The notes beneath the pieces were generated by a model. It did no database searches, had not been told where the DNA came from, and saw only the letters and a program-made list of their open reading frames with translations. This document shows positions 9,172-17,707 of a stretch of DNA of 64,000 nt, one piece after another (within the stretch, counting starts at the first letter, position 1; each line of letters opens with the position of its first letter). Source of the DNA: Verrucomicrobiota bacterium. Its GTDB lineage: Bacteria > Verrucomicrobiota > Verrucomicrobiia > Verrucomicrobiales > Akkermansiaceae. The position numbers and the translations under genes were made by a program. Where the stretch lies: the NCBI GenBank assembly GCA_004293445.1, contig RDYP01000001.1, forward strand, positions 186,001-250,000. The letters run 5' to 3'.

Positions 9172-9984
9172 ATGAGTCCCGACCAACTTGCGATCCACAC
9201 CTTCACCAATAAGCCGTGGTCGATTTATGAGTGTTTGGAGAATTACGCGCGGCGCGGTATTGGCGGCGTCTCAATTTGGCGCGAAACCGTCGTTGGACAA
9301 GATCTGGGGAAGGTAAAAAGGCATCTCATTGATAGCGGCTTGAAGCCAGTCAGTCTGGTACGCGGCGGGTTCTTCACGGGCAAGGATGTTGCGACACGCG
9401 AGTCGGGGATCGATGCGAATAGGGCTGCCCTGCGCGAAGCCGAGGCGCTCGGACTGCCGATGATCGTGCTGGTTTGCGGAGCGACCATCGGTCAGACGCC
9501 GGAAGAGAATCTCGATCAGATCCGCGACGGCATTGCCGCGCTGCTACCCCAGGCTGAGGGTGCCGGGATTCGGCTGGCGATCGAGCCCTTGCATCCGATG
9601 TATGCGGGCGATCGCTCGGCCGTCGCGTCGATGCGTGACGCGAATGAACTCGCGGAGTCCTTGAACCACCCATTGGTCGGCGTCGCGCTCGACGTCTTTC
9701 ACGTCTGGTGGGAAAGCGGTCTCGAAGCGCAGATTCAACGCTGCGCCGCGGCCGATCGCCTGTTTGCTTTCCACGTCTGCGAGTTCAAGCCGGACTTCGA
9801 CCACGTCCTCCTCGACCGCGGCTTGCCCGGAGAGGGCGTCGACGCCTCCGCTCGAATCGCGAGGATGGTAAAGGTCGCAGGCTTCACTGGCCTGACCGAG
9901 GTCGAGATTTTCTCACGCAAGTACTGGTCGGAGAACCAGCACGACTTCCTCGAGAAGATCGTTCAGAGCTGTGAAGCGCTATGA
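9172..9984 (+). CDS. Sugar phosphate isomerase/epimerase (TIM barrel)
   Basis: A xylose-isomerase-like TIM barrel (AP_endonuc_2 family) of 270 residues counted from ATG9172. A GTG at 9151 would add seven residues that the family does not need. Likely divalent-metal ligands sit on successive strands: Glu138 in IEPLHPMY, Asp174 and His177 in LDVFHVWWE, His201 in FHVCEF, and Glu243/245 in LTEVEIFS. Enzymes of this family isomerise or epimerise ketoses, inositol intermediates and similar compounds. It is the first gene of the plus-strand arm facing the XRE-cupin regulator. The Gfo/Idh/MocA dehydrogenase follows after 83 bases, a pairing very common in sugar-catabolic loci. Substrate unknown. Confidence 0.83.
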   Translation: MSPDQLAIHTFTNKPWSIYECLENYARRGIGGVSIWRETVVGQDLGKVKRHLIDSGLKPVSLVRGGFFTGKDVATRESGIDANRAALREAEALGLPMIVLVCGATIGQTPEENLDQIRDGIAALLPQAEGAGIRLAIEPLHPMYAGDRSAVASMRDANELAESLNHPLVGVALDVFHVWWESGLEAQIQRCAAADRLFAFHVCEFKPDFDHVLLDRGLPGEGVDASARIARMVKVAGFTGLTEVEIFSRKYWSENQHDFLEKIVQSCEAL

Positions 9985-9999
9985 AAAGGCAGGGCGGTC

Positions 10000-10060
10000 A
10001 GTGGTCAGCAATCTTTTGCGATTACGATCCATTTTCAACCCTCACCAAATACTGACCACT
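10000..10060. repeat. Inverted repeat before the Gfo/Idh/MocA start
   Basis: AGTGGTCAG (10000-10008) and CTGACCACT (10052-10060) are perfect inverse complements with a 43-base loop. Extending outward, GGTCAGTGGTCAG on the left matches the complement of the right arm except for one inserted base. The right arm ends 7 bases before ATG10068, so a stem would place the start codon just outside it. No T-run follows, which argues against a terminator. It could be a small intergenic repeat or an RNA hairpin. Confidence 0.5.
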
Positions 10061-10067
10061 CGACCCC

Positions 10068-11219
10068 ATGAAAACCAAGAAACTCGGCATCATCCTCAAC
10101 GGCGTCACCGGACGCATGGGCACCAACCAGCATCTTGTCCGCTCGATCCTCGCGATCCGCGACCAGGGCGGCTTGGTTTGCGGCGACACACTGGTCATCC
10201 CCGATCCCATCCTGACCGGCCGGAATTCGGACAAGCTTCGCGCGCTGGCGGCGAAGTATGGGGTGGAGCGTTTTACCACCGACCTCGATGCCGCCTTGGC
10301 GGAACCGCACAACGAGATTTTCTTCGATGCATCGGGAACACCGTTTCGCATTGGATTTCTCGAGAAGGCCATCGCCGCGGGCAAGCATGTCTATTGCGAG
10401 AAACCGACTGCGGTGTCCTTCGACGAAGCGTTGCGGATCGCCGAGGTCGCCGAAAAGGCGGGCGTGAAGAACGGCGCGGTGCAGGACAAGCTGTGGCTGC
10501 CCGGATTGAGGAAATTCCAGCTTCTCAAGGAGCAGGGATTCTTCGGCAAGATCCTCAGTGTGCGCGGCGAGTTCGGTTACTGGGTTTTCACTGGCGAGCA
10601 CGAAGGTCAGCCCATCCAGCGACCGAGTTGGAACTATCGGAGCGAGGATGGCGGCGGCATGATCGTCGACATGCACTGCCACTGGCGCTACGTGATCGAC
10701 AACCTCTTCGGTAACGTCACGCGGGTCTTCTGCAAGGCGGCAACGCACATCGAGCGGCGCTTTGATGAAAGCGGCAAGCCCTTCGAGTGCACTGCGGACG
10801 ATTCCGCCTACGCGCTGTTCGAGACCGACACCGGCATCACCTGCCAGTTCAACTCCTCTTGGAATGTCCGTGTCCGCCGCGATGACCTGCTCACCATGCA
10901 GGTGGATGGCACCGAGGGCTCGGCGATCGTCGGCCTACGCAAGTGCTGGGTGCAGCACCAGAGCGTCACTCCTCGGCCGGTTTGGAATCCCGACATCGAC
11001 AGTCCGATCAACTACTACGATCGCTGGACGGAGGTGCCGGACCAGCTTCACTTCGACAATGCCTTCAAGATTCAGTGGGAGCTGTTTCTGAAGCATGTCG
11101 TGAATGACGAACCCTTCCGCTGGACCTTGCGCGAAGGGGCGAAGGGAGTGCAGTTGGCGGAGCTCAGTTGGAAGTCCCACCAGAGTGGGGCTTGGGTCGG
11201 GGTGCCGCCGATTTCTTGA
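10068..11219 (+). CDS. Gfo/Idh/MocA family oxidoreductase
   Basis: A 383-residue NAD(P)-dependent dehydrogenase. The N-terminal Rossmann fold begins at KLGIILNGVTGRMGTN. The family signature Glu-Lys-Pro is at 111-113 (KHVYCEKPTAVSFDEAL). The C-terminal beta-sheet domain contains DGGGMIVDMHCHWRYVIDNL, whose His/Asp residues probably line the active site. These enzymes oxidise or reduce sugars, inositols or uronates at a ring or chain carbon. It follows the TIM-barrel isomerase/epimerase gene on the same strand, which supports a two-step sugar conversion. ATG10068 is well placed for the Rossmann strand. Substrate unknown. Confidence 0.86.
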   Translation: MKTKKLGIILNGVTGRMGTNQHLVRSILAIRDQGGLVCGDTLVIPDPILTGRNSDKLRALAAKYGVERFTTDLDAALAEPHNEIFFDASGTPFRIGFLEKAIAAGKHVYCEKPTAVSFDEALRIAEVAEKAGVKNGAVQDKLWLPGLRKFQLLKEQGFFGKILSVRGEFGYWVFTGEHEGQPIQRPSWNYRSEDGGGMIVDMHCHWRYVIDNLFGNVTRVFCKAATHIERRFDESGKPFECTADDSAYALFETDTGITCQFNSSWNVRVRRDDLLTMQVDGTEGSAIVGLRKCWVQHQSVTPRPVWNPDIDSPINYYDRWTEVPDQLHFDNAFKIQWELFLKHVVNDEPFRWTLREGAKGVQLAELSWKSHQSGAWVGVPPIS

Positions 11220-11231
11220 AACTCCGGATCC

Positions 11232-11786
11232 ATGGATTCCTCCAACGAGCCGAAAACCGCGCTGCGTCGCATGCTCCGTCAATCCCGGCCGGGGCCCGAG
11301 TCGCAGCATGAACAATCGAATGCGCTGCGGCGGGTGATCGGCGATTGGTTGGCGGATCGTGAGGCAGGGGTGGTCGGGTGTTTTGCCGCCTTGCCAGGCG
11401 AGCCGGAGCTTTTGTCGTTGTTGGAGCAATTCCCGGAAATGCGGTGGGTCTTGCCGCGAGTTGTTGGGGCCGAACTTGCCTTTCATGAAGTGCGGAATTC
11501 CCGGCTCGATCCCGGGAGCTTCGGGATCAGGGAGCCCTCCGCATCGTCGGTGGTTTGTGGCGTGGACGAGATCGATGTGATGCTTTGCCCGGGAATGGCC
11601 TTCAGTCGCGATGGGGTGCGGCTTGGGCGGGGCAAGGGATTTTACGACCGCGCTCTCGCCGGAGCTCGCGCGATACGGGTTGGGGTGTGTTTTCGTGAGC
11701 AGGTGCTGCCGGGTCTGCCTAGGGAGGATCACGACCAGCGGATGGATTTTCTCGCGACGCCCGATGGACTGATTTCCTGTGGCTGA
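11232..11786 (+). CDS. 5-formyltetrahydrofolate cyclo-ligase
   Basis: A 184-residue protein of the MTHFS/YgfA family, which uses ATP to convert 5-formyl-THF to 5,10-methenyl-THF and so returns a storage folate to the active pool. The diagnostic C-terminal block LCPGMAFSRDGVRLGRGKG is followed by FYDRAL, and the N-terminal LRRMLRQSRPG carries the basic nucleotide-binding residues. The length is typical. It starts 12 bases after the dehydrogenase stop, so it may be read through from the sugar arm. The function is nonetheless housekeeping, and the sigma factor gene follows after 44 bases. Confidence 0.9.
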   Translation: MDSSNEPKTALRRMLRQSRPGPESQHEQSNALRRVIGDWLADREAGVVGCFAALPGEPELLSLLEQFPEMRWVLPRVVGAELAFHEVRNSRLDPGSFGIREPSASSVVCGVDEIDVMLCPGMAFSRDGVRLGRGKGFYDRALAGARAIRVGVCFREQVLPGLPREDHDQRMDFLATPDGLISCG

Positions 11787-11830
11787 GGTCCGCAACTTCT
11801 CGCTGGTTCCGGCGTTGATACCTGCCGAGC

Positions 11831-12475
11831 ATGGAAGCCACTTCGACCTTCCCGCCGAGTCGCATGTCTGAAGCCAACCCGAGTCCAGCGTCCGAGAGCG
11901 ATCGTGGTGGCGATGCGGTGGACATTGCCTTGATGCGGCGGATCGCCGATGGCGACGACGGAGCATTCCGCGAATTGGTCGAGCGGCATCAGGGCTCCGT
12001 TGTTGCAGTTGTCGCGCGAATGCTGAGCGATCCCACTGAAGCGGAGGACATCGCGCAGCTCGTTTTTTTACGGATTTGGAAGCATGCGAAGCGCTGGCGG
12101 CCGGATGCGAAGTTCACCACCTACCTTTTTACCATCGCCCGGAACCTCGTTTACAACGAGAGCCGTCGTCGTTCGCGTCGCAAGGAAGTCTCGACCGATG
12201 AGCGTGAGGAAGAGAGCGGCTTTCAGATCGCGGCCGACGCCCGTCATGAGCCGGGTGAGGAGCTTTTAAAGTTCGAGATGCATCGACAGATCGATCAGGC
12301 GATTGCGGGCCTGCCTGAGGCACAAAGGACGGCGGTGATTCTCTACAGTTATGAGTCCTTGGCCTACGAGGAGATCGCCGTGGTTCTTGGGACCTCGGTG
12401 TCATCCGTGAAAAGCCTGATGTTCCGTGCACGCAGCAGTTTGCGGGAAAAACTGGCCAGCTATCTGGCGGACTAG
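11831..12475 (+). CDS. ECF-type RNA polymerase sigma factor
   Basis: A 214-residue sigma-70 family factor with only regions 2 and 4. Region 2 runs from VDIALMRRIADGDDGAFREL through DPTEAEDIAQLVFLRIWKHA and KFTTYLFTIARNLVYNESRR. A charged linker (RRRSRRKE...) precedes region 4, which includes AIAGLPEAQRTAVILYSYE and VVLGTSVSSVKSLMFRAR. No anti-sigma gene is adjacent: the downstream gene is convergent opcA and the upstream one is the folate ligase. It may therefore be controlled transcriptionally or by a partner elsewhere. ATG11831 or the internal ATG at 11864 could be the start, because the first 30 residues are not conserved. Confidence 0.9.
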   Translation: MEATSTFPPSRMSEANPSPASESDRGGDAVDIALMRRIADGDDGAFRELVERHQGSVVAVVARMLSDPTEAEDIAQLVFLRIWKHAKRWRPDAKFTTYLFTIARNLVYNESRRRSRRKEVSTDEREEESGFQIAADARHEPGEELLKFEMHRQIDQAIAGLPEAQRTAVILYSYESLAYEEIAVVLGTSVSSVKSLMFRARSSLREKLASYLAD

Positions 12476-12487
12476 GTCGGAGTAGCC

Positions 12488-13576
12488 TTACTGCCGTTCC
12501 AGCAGGCTGCGGAAGCGAGGCAGGATTTTTCGGAACAGCGAATTCTTACCGCCGCGCGCAAGCTGCTCGCCGATCAGGTCGGCGCAGGTATCGGGATCGG
12601 CGGGGCCGGGGGCCTCGACAAAGTGGCCGGGAGCCTCGATGCGGCGTATTACATGGCTGGATCCGGCCTCCCGCGAAACCGATGCGCTGACTTCGCCCCC
12701 GCTGAGCGTCAGACATCCAAGCGGTGCGGAGTCGGGATTTGCCACGAGGGTGGCAAGGATGGTTTTCCCGCTGGTGCTTTCGAAGGAGAAGCACGCCTTG
12801 CTATCGTTGTGATTCGGAACGGCAAGAGGCAGTTCGACGGTATCGGACCAAGAAGCCTGCACTGCGAGCCAGGCGAGAAGTTGCAACGCCGAGCCGCGGT
12901 GGGCGGGGTGGTAGATGATTTCCACGGCTCCGATCTCCGAGAGGGCGGAGAGCATGATGGGGTCGTCGAAGAGCGAGGCGACCGAGACCCGGAATTGGAA
13001 GGTTCGGGTCCAAGCAAGATCTTGCACCACGAGCGGCCGGGTGGCGTTGGCGATGGCTTCGGTGATGCGTGCGAAGGACGAGCAAGGGTCGACCCAGCCG
13101 GAGCTGTCGAACACGAAGCGGTCGACGAGACTGTAGAGTCGGTCCTCGAAAATGGGCGACAGCTCTCCCTGCCACCAAAAGATCAGCGGCAGGTCGGAGG
13201 CGAGGTGTGCGAAGACCGTGTTGCGGAGACGGCCAGTGGCCTTGCCGGTGAGAGCGAAGGCGATCTGTTCGCAGCAAATCGATTTCTTTCCGTGCGAAAG
13301 ATGGCAGTGCGCGGTGATCCAGGCGCGAATCGAGGTTTCGGGAGCATCGCGATCGATGCCGATGAGGATGGCGCGGCAGGCGTGCTCCGCGGTCAGTTCC
13401 CGAACGGCTGCGGAGTTTTTCTCCAGCGCGCCCGGGGCCTCGGAGTAGACCGCGAGGTTCATCAACGAGGCATTGGTGCGGGCCTCATCCTCGGCCCACA
13501 GCTTGTGGAGTTCCTTATCGATGGATCCGACTGGAACTTCGCGACCGAGTTCGGGATGCATTTCGGGAGTGGCCAT
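12488..13576 (-). CDS. opcA: Glucose-6-phosphate dehydrogenase assembly protein OpcA
   Basis: A 362-residue OpcA-family protein. In cyanobacteria OpcA is an allosteric partner needed for full activity of glucose-6-phosphate dehydrogenase. Family features are the N-terminal MNLAVYSEAP, the central DLPLIFWWQGELS, VDRFVFDSSGW and the domain ending in DLIGEQLARGG. The gene begins 31 bases after the zwf stop on the same strand, the usual zwf-opcA arrangement, which strongly supports the call. It converges with the ECF sigma gene, leaving 12 bases between stops. Confidence 0.88.
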   Translation of the reverse strand: MATPEMHPELGREVPVGSIDKELHKLWAEDEARTNASLMNLAVYSEAPGALEKNSAAVRELTAEHACRAILIGIDRDAPETSIRAWITAHCHLSHGKKSICCEQIAFALTGKATGRLRNTVFAHLASDLPLIFWWQGELSPIFEDRLYSLVDRFVFDSSGWVDPCSSFARITEAIANATRPLVVQDLAWTRTFQFRVSVASLFDDPIMLSALSEIGAVEIIYHPAHRGSALQLLAWLAVQASWSDTVELPLAVPNHNDSKACFSFESTSGKTILATLVANPDSAPLGCLTLSGGEVSASVSREAGSSHVIRRIEAPGHFVEAPGPADPDTCADLIGEQLARGGKNSLFRKILPRFRSLLERQ

Positions 13577-13607
13577 GGAGAGGGGTGATGATCTGCCTTT
13601 TGATTTC

Positions 13608-15140
13608 TCAGAGCCTGCGCCAAACGTGGCCGTCAGCCTGCAGGAGTTCGTCGGCCTCTTTCGGTCCCCAGGTTCCGGCGACGTAGCCGGCCATGGGAGG
13701 CGGGTTTTCGCTTTGGTGCCAAGCGCGCTCGATATGGTCGATGAAGCGCCAGGCTTCTTCGACCTCGTCGCGGCGGGCGAAGAGGGTCGCGTCGCCCGCC
13801 ATCGCGTCGAGCAGGAGCCGCTCGTAGGCCTCGGGGCTGCTCTTTCCGAAGCTCGTAGAGTAGTGGAAGTCCATCTTCACGGGTTCGAGGCGCAAACTGG
13901 TCCCGGGGATCTTGGACACCATGCGCAGCGAGATGCCCTCGTCCGGCTGGATACGGATGACGAGCACGTTGCCCCCGGGAACACCCCCGGCGAGGGCATT
14001 GAAGAGGACGCCCGGTGGTGCCTTGAAGTGGACGGAAATCTCGGTCGCCTTCTTTGGGAGTTGCTTGCCCATGCGGATGTAGAATGGCACTCCGCTCCAG
14101 CGCCAGGTATCGATCATCAGGCGCAGCGCGACGTAGGATTCCGTCATGCTTTCCGGGTCGACACGGTCCTCCTCGCGATAGCCGGGAACGGGTTTCCCAT
14201 CGACGTGGCCGGCGTGGTATTGGGCACGGATCACATTGGCAGCAACCTTTTCGGGACTGTCCCACTGGCGGAGCGAGCGAATGACCTTCACCTTTTCGTC
14301 GCGGACGCCATCGGCGCTGAGGTCGGTCGGCGGCTCCATCGCGACGAGGCTGAGCAACTGGAGCAAGTGGTTTTGGACCATGTCGCGCAGGGCACCGGAC
14401 TTGTCGTAGTAGCCACCTCGACCACCCTCCATGCCAAGGTTTTCGGCGCAGGTAATTTGGATTTGGTCGATGTAGCGGCTGTTCCAGAGAGGTTCGAAGA
14501 TCGCGTTGGCGAAGCGCAGGACCATCAGATTCTGGGCGGTCTCCTTGCCGAGGTAATGGTCGATCCGGTAAGTGTCCTTCTCCTGGAAGGTGCGATTTAC
14601 GACCTCATTGAGCTGTTGTGCGGTGGCGAGGTCGGTGCCGAAGGGCTTCTCGACAATGACACGAGCCCAGCAGCCCTCGGCAGCTTGGTTCAGACCGGCC
14701 GCTTTGAGGTGGGTAAGGATGTCGTCGAAGAACTCCGGCGCGCTGGCGATGTAAAATAGGCGATTTCCTTTGCCACCACGTTCCCTGTCGATCTCGTCGA
14801 GTCGAGCGGCGAGGCGCTGGTAGCCAGCGAGGTCGGTGAATTCGCTTTGGTGGTAGTGGATGCTTTCCTCAAAGCTGGCCCAGATCGTGTCGTCGTGACC
14901 CGAGCGGGAAACTTTGCGGTTCAGCTCCTCGAGGCCCTTGCGGAATTCTGCGTCCGACTTCTCGCGCCGAGCGAAGCCGAGAATCTTGACGCCGGGTGGC
15001 AGTTCGCCATCGATCGCCAAGTTGTAGATCGCCGGCACGAGCTTGCGATGGGTGAGGTCTCCGGTGGCGCCGAAGATCACCACGGTGCATGGCTCCGGGC
15101 GCGAGCGGGAGACGAGGTCTTCGCGGAAAGGGTTCGTCAT
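13608..15140 (-). CDS. zwf: Glucose-6-phosphate 1-dehydrogenase
   Basis: Zwf is the NADP-linked entry enzyme of the oxidative pentose phosphate pathway. ATG15140 gives 510 residues, normal for Zwf; the frame is open further upstream, but that extension has no family similarity. The cofactor loop is IFGATGDLTHRK (22-33). EKPFG is at 164-168, and the active-site signature RIDHYLGKE is at 192-200, with the catalytic His. The C-terminal half includes GVPFYIRMGKQLPKK and SPEAYERLLLDAMAGD, both typical. It forms a two-gene operon with opcA. The 185 bases upstream separate it from divergent apaG and should hold both promoters. Confidence 0.96.
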   Translation of the reverse strand: MTNPFREDLVSRSRPEPCTVVIFGATGDLTHRKLVPAIYNLAIDGELPPGVKILGFARREKSDAEFRKGLEELNRKVSRSGHDDTIWASFEESIHYHQSEFTDLAGYQRLAARLDEIDRERGGKGNRLFYIASAPEFFDDILTHLKAAGLNQAAEGCWARVIVEKPFGTDLATAQQLNEVVNRTFQEKDTYRIDHYLGKETAQNLMVLRFANAIFEPLWNSRYIDQIQITCAENLGMEGGRGGYYDKSGALRDMVQNHLLQLLSLVAMEPPTDLSADGVRDEKVKVIRSLRQWDSPEKVAANVIRAQYHAGHVDGKPVPGYREEDRVDPESMTESYVALRLMIDTWRWSGVPFYIRMGKQLPKKATEISVHFKAPPGVLFNALAGGVPGGNVLVIRIQPDEGISLRMVSKIPGTSLRLEPVKMDFHYSTSFGKSSPEAYERLLLDAMAGDATLFARRDEVEEAWRFIDHIERAWHQSENPPPMAGYVAGTWGPKEADELLQADGHVWRRL

Positions 15141-15325
15141 AGGCGAGGCGGATTTCGCTGAAAGTCCGGCTTGGGGGAAGCGAAATGGGTATGAATTCTT
15201 GTCAGGATGCGCGGGAGGGCGGCGAATGGCTAGGGAACAAGGGCCTTTTAGGTCCCTGTTGCGGGTGGAAAAAGCCGTTCTTGGCGCTTGGCAGGACGGA
15301 ACCCGGCGGTTCACGCTGCTTGCGG

Positions 15326-15712
15326 ATGACCCCAGTTTTGAAAGAACTCGATGGTTTGAGTGTTCGGGTAGATGACGTGATCTATATGCCGAGCTTGGAC
15401 GCTCCGGACGAGCGGCCGCATCCTTTCGTGTATTTCATTTCGATTTCCAATGAGTCGGGCGAGAAGGTCACGATCCGGGGTCGGAAGTGGGTGGTTCGAG
15501 AGAGCGATGGCGAGGTAACGGTGGTTGAGGGCGACGGGGTGATTGGCCAAAGCCCGGTCATCGCGCCCGGCGAGAGCTTTTCCTACAACAGTTATCACGT
15601 GACGCGGGGTGAGGCCGTGGCGGCAGGAGCCTTTTTCGGTGAGACCGACGGCGGAGAATGGGTGTTCACCCGCATTCCTGAATTTCGTCTCGAGGTGCCG
15701 GGATGGGCTTGA
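15326..15712 (+). CDS. apaG: ApaG-domain protein
   Basis: From ATG15326 the protein has 128 residues, the usual ApaG size. The frame extends to 15185, but that part is not conserved. It is a single immunoglobulin-like ApaG domain: VYFISISNESGEKVTIRGRK, then WVV, EVTVVEGDGVIGQSPVI, PGESFSYNSYHV and the GxFF-type end AGAFFGE. ApaG proteins are linked to Co2+ resistance and diadenosine tetraphosphate levels in enterobacteria; the biochemical role is unsettled. It is divergent from zwf and lies just upstream of rsmD on the same strand. Confidence 0.88.
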   Translation: MTPVLKELDGLSVRVDDVIYMPSLDAPDERPHPFVYFISISNESGEKVTIRGRKWVVRESDGEVTVVEGDGVIGQSPVIAPGESFSYNSYHVTRGEAVAAGAFFGETDGGEWVFTRIPEFRLEVPGWA

Positions 15713-15773
15713 GTTCCGCGCCGTGACGCGTTGGGCGATTGCGCTTGTGTGGGGCCTTTGTCATAGCTGGCGC

Positions 15774-16331
15774 GTGCGCATCATTGCGGGAACAGCAGGA
15801 CGTTTGGCCATTAAGGTGCCCAAGGCGGTAACTCGGCCGACGACGGATTTCGTGCGGCAGGCGATGTTTTCAATCCTCGGGCTGAGGGTTGAGGGGGCGG
15901 CGGTGTTGGATTTGTTCGCAGGTTCTGGGGCGATTGGATTGGAGGCCTTGAGTCGCGGGGCGGCATCTTGTGTTTTCGTCGACGAGCACCGCAATGCCGA
16001 GGCCGCGATTCGCGAGAATTTGGCGAAAGCACGACTCAGCGAGGGGAAGGTGGTTCGGGCGGATGTTCATGCTTGGGTCGCCCGTGACTTTGGTAGCTAT
16101 GATTTGATTTTCGCCGATCCTCCTTACGCCAAATATCCGGGCGATCGAGATCATCTCAAAGAGCTGATGTCGGTGAAATGTCTGCGCGAACGTTTGGCGC
16201 CGGGAGGTTTGCTGATTGGGGAATGCGCGGCATCGAACCGGAGTCCGGAGGCGGATGGCTGGACGCTGGTTGATCGACGGGAGTATGGCAGCAGTGCCAT
16301 CCTGCTTTACGCTGCGGCGGAGCCTTCCTAA
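15774..16331 (+). CDS. rsmD: 16S rRNA (guanine-N2)-methyltransferase RsmD
   Basis: RsmD methylates G966 of 16S rRNA. GTG15774 gives 185 residues beginning VRIIAGTAGR, exactly where most family members begin; longer upstream reading overlaps apaG and is not conserved. Key motifs are RPTTDFVRQAMFSIL (21-35), the SAM loop LDLFAGSGAIGLEALSRG (45-62), acidic FVDEH ending the second strand, and the N-methyltransferase tetrad DPPY (115-118). No good Shine-Dalgarno sequence precedes the GTG. kdtA starts 10 bases after the stop, suggesting cotranscription. Confidence 0.92.
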   Translation: MRIIAGTAGRLAIKVPKAVTRPTTDFVRQAMFSILGLRVEGAAVLDLFAGSGAIGLEALSRGAASCVFVDEHRNAEAAIRENLAKARLSEGKVVRADVHAWVARDFGSYDLIFADPPYAKYPGDRDHLKELMSVKCLRERLAPGGLLIGECAASNRSPEADGWTLVDRREYGSSAILLYAAAEPS

Positions 16332-16341
16332 TTTCCACGCG

Positions 16342-17634
16342 ATGCTTTTCCGCCTCGTTCTCGGGCTCTACCGATTGCTCCTTCCTGGCTTCTTGCTGCT
16401 GGCCTTGCCGGGCTGGTTGCTGCGGATGGGCAAGAGGGGTGGATTTGGGAGCGGCTTGAGTGAGCGATTCTCGATTTACCGAAAGCCGCCCGAGTTCGAG
16501 CCTTGTGGCGCGGTTCACCTGCATTCGGTGAGTGTGGGAGAGACGATGATTGCGGTGAAACTCGTCCGGGCTTGGCAGGCCCGTGAGCCCTCGAGGTGCT
16601 TCGTGATCGCGACGGGTACGGCGACAGGGCATGCGGTCGCCTGCGAGGCGGGTCTTCCCAACACGCGGGTGACTTATGCACCGGTCGACTTCTCCCCCTG
16701 TATCGCCCGCTATCTGGATCGCTTCGAACCCTCGCAAATCGTTCTCGTCGAGGGCGAGGTTTGGCCGCGGCTTCTTCTGACGTGCGGCCGTCGGGGAATT
16801 CCGGTCCGCTTGGTAAACGCTCGCCTCTCGGTGCGCTCGGAGCGGCGCTATCGGAAGCTTGCTCCGCTGATCCGCCCGCTGTTTGGAATGCTCGACCGTG
16901 TCGCGGCGCAGGAGCTGGAGGACATCGCTCGCTGGGAGGCGATGGGGGTAACGAGGTCGAAGATTGTGGTCACGGGGAGTTCGAAATTCGATCCCGGAGC
17001 CGCCATTCTGCCGATGGAGCGCGCGGAATTTTCGGAAATGCTCGCCGGCTTTGGCGAGGGACGTCCGATCGTTCTGGCAGCGAGCACGCATTCGGGTGAG
17101 GAACGGTGGTTGGGGGAAGCGATGAGGGGCAATCCTGCCTTGTTGGTCTTTGTGCCGCGACATGCGGAGCGCCGGGCGGAAGTAAGGGAGGATCTGGAAG
17201 GCGCGGGATTCGAGGTGGTCCTGCGGTCGGCCTTTCATGCGCCGATTGCCCCGGAGAAGGCCTGTTTGGTGATCGATAGCACCGGTGAACTGAGGGACTG
17301 GACGGCCCATGCGAGTGTGGTCGTGATAGGGAAAAGCATCCTAGGGCATGGTGGGCAGAATCCCGCAGAAGCGATTCTTGCCCGTCGGCCTTTGATGTTC
17401 GGTCCGAACATGGAGAACTTCGAGCCACTGGCAGGCAGCTTGGTGGCCGGTGGTGGGGCGCGACGCTTTGCCGATGCGAATGCGCTCCGCGCTGGATGCG
17501 ATGCGCTGATGGAAAATGCGCTGCTCCGGGAACAACAGGTTGAGCGAGCGACCGAGGTACTTGCTCGGCACCGTGGGGCGACGGAGCGAATTCTCGATTT
17601 GTTAGGGGCAAGCTCCGTCGAAAGGGCGTTTTGA
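16342..17634 (+). CDS. kdtA: 3-deoxy-D-manno-octulosonic acid transferase
   Basis: KdtA (WaaA) transfers Kdo from CMP-Kdo to lipid A precursor at the inner membrane. This shows that the organism makes LPS. ATG16342 gives 430 residues starting with a membrane-associating helix (LFRLVLGLYRLLLPGFLLL). The GT-B N-domain contains LHSVSVGETMIAVKLV with the catalytic-type Glu67. PVDFSPCIARYLDRF and LVEGEVWPRLL follow and are family hallmarks. NARLSVRSERRYRK and GHGGQNPAEAILARRP belong to the acceptor/donor sites. It lies 10 bases after rsmD. Confidence 0.93.
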   Translation: MLFRLVLGLYRLLLPGFLLLALPGWLLRMGKRGGFGSGLSERFSIYRKPPEFEPCGAVHLHSVSVGETMIAVKLVRAWQAREPSRCFVIATGTATGHAVACEAGLPNTRVTYAPVDFSPCIARYLDRFEPSQIVLVEGEVWPRLLLTCGRRGIPVRLVNARLSVRSERRYRKLAPLIRPLFGMLDRVAAQELEDIARWEAMGVTRSKIVVTGSSKFDPGAAILPMERAEFSEMLAGFGEGRPIVLAASTHSGEERWLGEAMRGNPALLVFVPRHAERRAEVREDLEGAGFEVVLRSAFHAPIAPEKACLVIDSTGELRDWTAHASVVVIGKSILGHGGQNPAEAILARRPLMFGPNMENFEPLAGSLVAGGGARRFADANALRAGCDALMENALLREQQVERATEVLARHRGATERILDLLGASSVERAF

Positions 17635-17707
17635 GTGGCATTTTTGGACCCTCAGATTGTCGCAAGGGGGATTTGTCATTTTCGGATTGGTGGTTACGAT
17701 CTCCCTC

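Noticed and set aside
10935-11966. 343-codon minus-strand frame over the dehydrogenase end and folate ligase
   Set aside because: Crosses two real plus-strand genes and has no domain.
13473-14759. 428-codon plus-strand frame across zwf
   Set aside because: Shadow of zwf, which has all its catalytic motifs on the minus strand.
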